Positions 57,924-64,000 of a DNA stretch of 64,000 nucleotides are shown in pieces. The notes beneath the pieces are model-generated. The model was not told where the DNA came from. It did no database searches and was given only the letters and a program-made list of their open reading frames with translations. Positions within the stretch are counted from its first letter, which is position 1. Each line of letters starts with the position of its first letter. The translations under genes were made by a program, and so were the position numbers. Origin of the DNA: Porphyridium purpureum (lineage: Eukaryota; Rhodophyta; Bangiophyceae; Porphyridiales; Porphyridiaceae); contig VRMN01000011.1 in the NCBI GenBank assembly GCA_008690995.1, positions 519,410 to 583,409 of the forward strand, in the 5' to 3' direction.

Positions 57924-59993
57924 TCCACTTCTAATGTGCAGGCTACATTCGAGGTGGGGAGTATGGAAATCCAATCTGACAACGACAGGTCCGACGTGCC
58001 ATACACTGATGGTACATCTCAAGGAGCGCGCGTTGCTATGAGCAAAAGCGAGGAAACCTTCATGAGACGCTACAGTGCATTCACCAAGGCATATCAGAGT
58101 GTAGATTCAAAGTTCTACGGTACCGACGAGGAAAATTTCGCCGCATGGCGAATGCAACTCGTAAATCATTTAGCTCTACACAATCTGGATGATCAGTACA
58201 CTGCACAGGTGATCCAAGCCTGTCTCGCAGGCGATGCTCTGACGTTTTATCTTGGGACGTATGTTGACGAAGATTTGACAAAGTTCACCATAGCAGATGT
58301 TCTGGTGGGCTTAAGGGACCACTTTTACACCATCGAGAAGCTTGAACGCCTGCAGGAGCAGTGGGAAAAGGCAAACTTCGCGGAATTCCAGGCTAACAAT
58401 TCCAATATCTCTGAAGTGGAAAATTGTAAGTCTTTGACCCAAAGACTCAAAAGAATCCAGCCAAATTTGAAAAAACCATACAGATCCCATGAAATGCTAC
58501 GTGACAAGTATAAGCAAATCATGTTCAGACATCCCGTATACGAGCGCCTCGTCATGACCCCGCTGCCAACATCGGCTGACGCACTATGCAGCAAAATTGA
58601 AGCCTTGCTTCTGCATATGCAACCCAGTACAGTCTCGCCCAAGCCGCAGCTTGCTTTCACTGCGCAGCAGACGTCAAGGGCACCTATGGCTCAGCCGAAT
58701 CACTCGGTGACTCTGTATCAAGAGCGATACAGGCGTTCGCGTGCAAAACCGCAGGCTAATCGGGCAAGATCTACTCCTCGACCGATTAGCATCGCATCCG
58801 CCAGCAATCCTCGTACGGCAAACGGCACACAGCTTCTTTGCGACATTTGCCAATCCGAAAAACATTTTCGGCGGTTCTGCCCCGACAAGGAAGCCAAAAG
58901 GAAATTTTATACTGCAAATTCAAACTACATGGTGGCAGATTTTCTAGGCTCCGACTCTTCTTCGGGTGCAGACGCAAGCGACAGCACCGACGATGTCACT
59001 CACACAGACCTCGTTTGGCTTTCGCCAAGTCTTGTTCTTTTTCAACATGACACCGCTTTTGTTATTGTCGACAGCGGCGCTAGCGGTGGAAACTTAGTGG
59101 GTGAACGATTCTGTCAAGCCCGACAAACCGTCCAAGTTACAGCCCCGCCAAGACGCGTAAAAATGGGCACAAGTGTCTTCGACACTCGCGGTCAAGCCAA
59201 AATTGTCATGCTAGACATAGGTGGAGCAAAGCTCGAATTCTTTGCTGATGTCATACAACTTGACATCCCACCACTTCTTGGATGGCGCGAGCAAAAGGCG
59301 CGACACATGACAGTGGACGCGGGCGCCGGCATATTAACGGCCCTTGCCGACAGCGAACAGCTCAAATTTAGGGTCCACACAATTGCTGGTCTCCCTTGCA
59401 TTTTACTTCCAAATCCAGAAAATCCAGATTCGGTCAAAGAGCAACGTGATGATATAGTCCTGTTCACTGCTACAGAATTGCGCAGATTACACGTGCACTT
59501 TGGGCACGCACATCTCGACAAAATCCGCGATCTGTTGCAGCGCAGTGGTCAACGTCTGACTTCTGCCGAAATTCGCTGGTATGCAGATATCGTACAGAAG
59601 TGCAAAGCTTGCCAATTCTACGCGGATGTACCACGGCGCCCCATTGTGGCCATGCCAGTCAACCCTTTCTTCAACCGCGATATCGCCATAGACACTGTAT
59701 ACTTCGACGGCCTCGCTGTGCTACACATTGTGTGCAAAGGAACCAAATATGCCAGGAATCCTATTTTACGACGCACGGATGCGGTAACCGTCATCAGTAC
59801 GTTCTATACTTCTTGGATCACCATCTTCGGCATTCCGGCCACATTATCCATGGACCGCGGTACTGAGTTTCTGAATGCAGCTTTACTCGAATTCTGTGAT
59901 GGACTCGGCATTGTGATGCGTCCAGCCGCGACTGCAGCAGCCTGGTCGATAGGTATCGTGGAACGACACCATAAGCCCCTGAAAACTGTGTAA
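57924..59993 (+). pseudogene. Copia Gag-Pol: Gag remainder, zinc knuckle, protease, integrase (ends at in-frame stop)
   Basis: Continues the gag frame from 45070. First comes the capsid-like helical part (DEENFAAWRMQLVNHLALHNLDDQY, ACLAGDALTFYLG), then a CCHC knuckle CDICQSEKHFRRFC, the protease FVIVDSGASGGNLV, the integrase zinc region (LRRLHVHFGHAHLDKIRDLLQ, CKACQF) and core DIAIDTVYFDG, SMDRGTEFLN, then a stop TAA at 59991-59993. The frame continues uninterrupted immediately afterwards, so the stop is a single nonsense codon within integrase rather than a domain boundary. Confidence 0.9.
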
Positions 59994-61961
59994 TTCCGCT
60001 TGAAAACAACATTCCCAGACCGCGATTGCGAATTATTGCTCGCACAAGCAGAATTTGCACTGAATGCCACGCTTGGCAACCGTGACACATGTCCATTTTT
60101 ACTGGTCTTCGGTCAATTACCCGTGTTCACGCTTGGCACAGTCCAGGACCAACACAAAATGACTACAGACCGCCATATGGCTATGGAAGTCGCGCGTAGA
60201 ACGACCGAAGGTATCATTGCTACCAGGCGCATTCGCGAGGCAACGCACATAAGCGTTTCAAAAAGCGCACCAGCTTTGCTGAGCCGTGGAGACCGGGTGC
60301 TGTTCTGGCGCCCAAGTGAGAGAGCTTGGGTCGGACCCGCGACCGTGGTCCATGTACACGGAGATGCGAAAACGGTAAAAGTTGAATACAAAACGCGGAA
60401 CTACCACCCAGCTCTCCACCAAGTCAAATTGTTCGTCGCGGATCAAGTGCTATGGGCCGACGAGACTGAGACTTTCTCCAAGATTCTGCAAGTATCAGAA
60501 CATTCACTCAGAAGAAAATGTGACTTTACGATATCGCGCGCCAAAGAAATCGATGGATGGCATGCAAAGGGCGTAGTGGAAGCCGTTCGCACGACAGAGC
60601 GCGCGAATCTAGACACGCGGTGGGTGGACTCCATCAAACTTTCAGATGGAAAAGAGTTCCCGAAATCACGTCTCGCCTTGCGAGAGTTTGCAAAATCGCA
60701 ACCACATGGTTCCATGCTTCGAGACTCACCTACGACATCACGATGGACTGTGCGCGTTCTGCTCTCAGTAGCACTTAATCAATCATGGTCCATATCATCC
60801 TCGGACGTCGAACAAGCCTTTCTTCAGAGCCAGCCTCTGAAACGTCGCGTTTTGGTGCAACCTCCAAAAGAAGCTGGTCTACCATCTGGTGTCCTCTGGC
60901 TTCTGAAGAAAGCCGCCTACGGTCTGGTGGATGCTGCGTACATCTGGTACGAGTCTCTCCGCGACGTGCTCGTCAACAAAATGCAAATGAAAGAGTCCAT
61001 GGTAGACCCGTGCTTGTTTGTTGCGAACGAGGGTGCATGCACAACCCAAGTCGACGATATCTTAACCGTGGGCACGCCCCAATTTCTCGAAGCTCAAAAA
61101 GAAATTCGCAAGTATCTACAGCTCCATCGAGAAAAACGTGACAAGTTCATTTTCAACGGAGCCCAGCTCACAGTCAAGGAGAACTGTGTCAGTATTGATT
61201 TACGAGCGTATATCGAGAAATCTCGCATTGTGGCAGTGAGAATCACCACTTATAGTGACTTCCAGCGCTTCCGCGGCCAACTGCTATGGCTTGCTGCCAA
61301 TTCGAGACCAGACTTAGCGTATCCTGCTGCACAACTCTCGCAAATCTCACAAGACATGTTCGACCATAAGGTGTACAAAGAGTTAGTAGACCAAGCGCGG
61401 GGTGCAGTCTGCACAATGCCATATTTGCACTTCAACCGCCTTCACGGCACCGTGGCAATTCAAGTATTTGCGGACGCCAGTTTCGCAAACAATGTTGACT
61501 TGAGCAGCCAGCTCGGCTTTATCATCTGTCTCGCGGACAGCCAAGGCCATTATAATATTGTGCACTGGCGCTCGGGAAAATCCCGCCGTGTTGTCAAATC
61601 GACTCTCGCAGCCGAGACGCTCGCAGTCATCGACGCATTCGACCACGCCGGTGCAGTGAAGCATATGCTCCAGGAACTAGGAATTCCCAGCCCGGAAGTT
61701 ATTCTTTACACGGACAATCGATCCGTATTTGACGCCATGTCCAAGCGCACGGCCTGCACCGAGAAAGCCGTACAGATATCTGTCGCCATCCTGCGACAAG
61801 CATTGCAAGAAGCAGCGCTCACCAAAATCGGACTTCTGTTGTCTGCTGACAATCCAGCCGATGCATTGACCAAAGCGCGCGGCAACTCTGAGCTAGACTC
61901 GCTCCTGCGTGCTGAAGTCTATCACCCTAAGGTTGTGGAATGGTTTGAAGTGAAAAAGTAA
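59994..61961 (+). pseudogene. Copia Pol: integrase C-terminus, reverse transcriptase, RNase H
   Basis: Same frame as the upstream part. It begins with the integrase tail (LLLAQAEFALNATLGNRDTCPFLLVFGQLP), then reverse transcriptase: SISSSDVEQAFLQSQPLKRRVLVQPPKEAGLP, LLKKAAYGLVDAAYIWYESL, and TTQVDDILTVG, where the usual YVDD is QVDD. The thumb and RNase H follow: LLWLAANSRPDLAYPAAQLSQ, VFADASFAN, RRVVKSTLAAETLAVIDAF, LYTDNRSVFDAMSK, LLSADNPADALTKARG. The stop is TAA at 61959-61961. Catalytic Asp residues look complete, so apart from the nonsense codon and the nested insertion the copy looks young. Confidence 0.9.
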
Positions 61962-62392
61962 AGTACACTGCACTTTATGGGTGTTCACTTACACACCAAT
62001 ATAGATTCTGACGGAAATTGAACTGTTCCGTGGGTCTGAAGGAAGGTGAACAGGAAGCAACAGTTTTCGTCGATTACGCTGTCTGTCGTCGTGTCCCACG
62101 CGGTGGTTACGTGTTACAAGCCAAATGCGCTTCGCCCACAAGCTTGTGCGGGCATGAAGGGCAACGCGTGAGGGTTTGATGTTTTATTCTTTTTCTTTGT
62201 TTGTTTGAGTCTGTTGAATTCAGCAATTTTCGAGTGCGTGTTTTTGTCCTGAGAAGGTTTTTCCGCCGTGCTGATTTGAATTTGTTTCTTCTGTTCTAAG
62301 AACTCCATTTCGTTGTCCAAGACTCACGTTGATGTAACAATTCCGTGTCGCCTCGGTTGATGCGCTCATGCCACAAAAGGAAAAGGGTTGTG
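61962..62392. other. 3' untranslated part of the copia element
   Basis: AT-richer spacer between pol and the 3' LTR, with the polypurine tract at 62375-62387. No ORF of note. Confidence 0.6.
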
Positions 62393-62588
62393 TGTCGCTA
62401 CCGAGGTATGTGGGTACAGTTGCCTGCGATATAAGATAGCGGCCGGTCTGGCAAACCTGTGGCGACAGTGGTGGAGAGAGAGAGAGTGGACAGAGAGTAG
62501 TAAAGAGGACTTATAGTTCCCGGCCCATGGTAGCGGGTGAGAGCCCCCCAAAGCTGACTACTCGTCCACACGGAAGATAGCAACAACA
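62393..62588 (+). repeat. 3' LTR of the copia retrotransposon
   Basis: 196 bp, matches the 5' LTR except at 62586. Followed by the target duplication GTTTA at 62589-62593. Confidence 0.92.
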
Positions 62589-62981
62589 GTTTACTAGCTT
62601 ATCTTCTATCATTTTGGCAGAAAATAATTTGAAAGCGAAAATCATTTCTAGGTACTGTGATAGTAAAAATCATCTGTTTTCCTATGAAATTTACTTATCG
62701 CGTCGCTTCGTGTAAAGTTGAAAACTATTGTCTGTGGAAATGATAGAAGATAATTTACATATGCCAATCTCCTGTTTTATAAGTAAGACGTTACCATCAC
62801 TCTTTTGGGTTGCGATTAAGCAAGTCAAGCAAGTGCCAAGCATTGAGAGAAAAAAGAGGCGAGTGGGCGAGCCTGTGTGAGGCGAAGTGCGCCCTTTGTT
62901 TTTGTGTTTGAAGCGAATCGCGGTGAGAGTAGACGAAGTGGTGCGAGTTGATTGCCGCAGAAGAGCGAACTGGGCGGCGCC
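62589..62981. other. Flank upstream of the tyrosine-recombinase gene
   Basis: AT-rich; contains a short dispersed inverted similarity (ATCTTCTATCATTT at about 62599 and its reverse near 62740), which may be part of the recombinase-element end. No ORF. Confidence 0.4.
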
Positions 62982-64000
62982 ATGGACTTGAACGAAAGCG
63001 CGGCATTGATCAACGCGCTCGTTGAGCAAGAAGAAACCGTCGACAACGACTGGATACAGGATGCTCAAGAGTATGCGAGAGCGAGGATAGGCGAAAGTTC
63101 GAGGAAAACTTATAAGACGTACTGGAAGCGCCTCTCTGACTTTTTAGTCCAGCATTATGCGAATACTGGCGCTATCAGCCTTACTGATGAACGAGGCTCT
63201 GCTGAGACGCACTTTGGTATCCAAGCCGGCGCATTGACGAAAGAAATGGTTACAAGATTCCTCGTGACTCTCAAGAAGAGCAAGTCAGGTGCTCCTATCG
63301 GCCCTGATGGCCTAGCATCCGCAAAGTCGGCTTTGCGAGCACTATTCGCCGATCAAAAAGTCGCAGTGCGTGTCTTCTTCAAGACAGAAATCAGCCAGCT
63401 GGCGCGCGGAATGAAGAAAAAGAGGTTGCAGGACAAACATAAGGGAAAAGAAAAGGATGACGACGGTAAAATGTACCTGGCGTACTCTTTGTATGTTTTC
63501 CTTTGCTCTTTCTTAATCTCTAACGTCTCCACCCCCGCGCGGGCCGCAGGTCAGAAGGGCAGAGCATCAGGCTCCAGTGATACAACAACTGCTCCGTTTA
63601 CTCACTTGTTCTCCATTCTCTGTTGGAATCTGATGTGCCGAGGAGATAGTACGTAAGACGTTACATTCAGACACCTTCATTGGGCGGGCGATGCTCTTGG
63701 TGTCCATTTTACAACGGCCAAAAATGATACGGACGGAGAAGGCCTCGCACGGGAGACAAAACACGTTTATGCAAACCCGACCGAACCACGGATCTGCGCA
63801 ATCCTTTCGCTGGCGATATACTGCGTGCGCGGGCTAACCGCAACCGGCGTCGAACTATTTCCTGGAAGTCATCAAGCCGAGCGCGTCCGTAGAGGCATGC
63901 AAGATGCATTTTCAAGCCCTTCTTGCTCTATCCTTCTTTCGACATTGGGCACAAAACCGAAGGAGTTTGGACTTCACTCATTGCGAAAAGGTGCAGCAAT
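62982..64000 (+). pseudogene. Tyrosine recombinase of a Crypton/DIRS-like element, in-frame stop, cut by window edge
   Basis: Starts ATG 62982 (MDLNESAALINALVEQEE). A core-binding (SAM-like) domain follows (SSRKTYKTYWKRLSDFLVQHY), then the catalytic domain from about 63470: LYVFLCSFLI, FTHLFSILCWNLMCRGD with the first catalytic Arg, HLHWAGDALGVHFTTAKND, HVYANPTEPRICAILSLAIY, and KEFGLHSLRKGAA with the H-x-x-R box at the window edge. These match the tyrosine recombinases of mobile elements in algae and oomycetes. One stop codon, TAA at 63654-63656, breaks the frame between the Arg motif and HLHW. The Tyr nucleophile lies outside the window. Exact element class cannot be fixed. Confidence 0.8.

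Larger units (their letters stand above)
44466..62588 (+). mobile_element. Full-length Ty1/copia retrotransposon split by a DNA transposon
   Basis: LTRs of 196 bp lie at 44466-44661 and 62393-62588, TG...CA, differing at only one base (44659 G, 62586 A). The same five bases, GTTTA, flank both outer ends (44461-44465 and 62589-62593), the target duplication expected of retrotransposon integration. A polypurine run (AAAAGGAAAAGGG, 62375-62387) lies just before the 3' LTR. The order Gag, protease, integrase, reverse transcriptase, RNase H is that of Ty1/copia. Of the 18.1 kb, 12.85 kb is a nested DNA transposon, leaving a 5.27-kb retrotransposon, a normal copia size. Near-identical LTRs mean recent insertion. 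Confidence 0.92.

Noticed and set aside
63491-63549. GTATGT...CTAAC...CAG, a textbook-looking intron in the tyrosine-recombinase gene
   Set aside because: Its length (59 bases) would shift the frame, and the translated stretch LYVFLCSFLI...FTHLF aligns in order with the family, so the sequence reads better unspliced.
1-64000. CRISPR arrays, bacterial operons or rRNA genes
   Set aside because: None seen. Genes are eukaryotic, monocistronic and on mixed strands, and the repeats are microsatellites or transposon ends.

Overview
The window is nuclear DNA of a eukaryotic alga. The best guess is a unicellular red alga of the Porphyridium type. The reasons are: nearly all host genes are single uninterrupted ORFs; several products are plastid proteins encoded in the nucleus (ClpP, ClpS, a TPR membrane protein, probably a hexose-phosphate mutarotase and a ketosamine kinase); and their N-terminal extensions carry an early Phe, as in red algal and glaucophyte transit peptides. 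The species is inferred, not proven.

Positions 1-41388 are gene-rich host DNA with genes on both strands. In order: HDDC2-like nucleotidase (5' end outside the window), hexose-6-phosphate mutarotase, ARM-repeat protein with an SR tail, coatomer alpha, ClpS adaptor, UBE2S-type E2, fructosamine/ketosamine-3-kinase, p24/TMED cargo receptor, DXO/Rai1 decapping nuclease, seipin, BCCIP/Bcp1, a periplasmic-binding-protein-like protein, GT34-like glycosyltransferase, patatin-like lipase, a lineage-specific membrane protein, ClpP, CNOT9/Rcd1, a plastid TPR protein, an auxin-efflux-carrier-like transporter, a possible small spliced gene, a PHO80/U-type cyclin, delta-9 desaturase, bL36, a Sec14 protein and a HEAT-repeat protein. 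Many neighbours are divergent with only 38-150 bp between start codons. The large gaps (1.6-3.4 kb, 26.0-29.0 kb, 33.0-34.9 kb) hold microsatellites and repeated GTACAG/CTGTAC motifs.

Positions 41.4-64.0 kb are a nest of mobile elements. A decayed Ty1/copia relic (minus strand, 42.0-43.1 kb) lies beside a frameshifted Tc1/mariner transposase (43.2-44.3 kb). A full-length Ty1/copia retrotransposon then spans 44466-62588. It has 196-bp LTRs that differ at one base, a 5-bp target duplication GTTTA, a polypurine tract, and one long Gag-Pol frame broken by one stop codon. Inside its gag sits a 12.85-kb DNA transposon (45071-57923). The two gag pieces are in the same reading frame if the insertion made a 2-bp TC duplication. 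This DNA transposon has CAGTCCGTG ends, subterminal arrays of a 12-bp motif (GAAAAACTGACC), a 1288-aa transposase resembling the Plavaka/CACTA group, and four large unrecognised ORFs, one with a PHD-like zinc finger. Its interior is unusually rich in the pentamer ATCCG/CGGAT. The window ends in a tyrosine-recombinase (Crypton/DIRS-like) gene carrying one in-frame stop. The multi-gene DNA transposon is the best candidate for an undescribed system.
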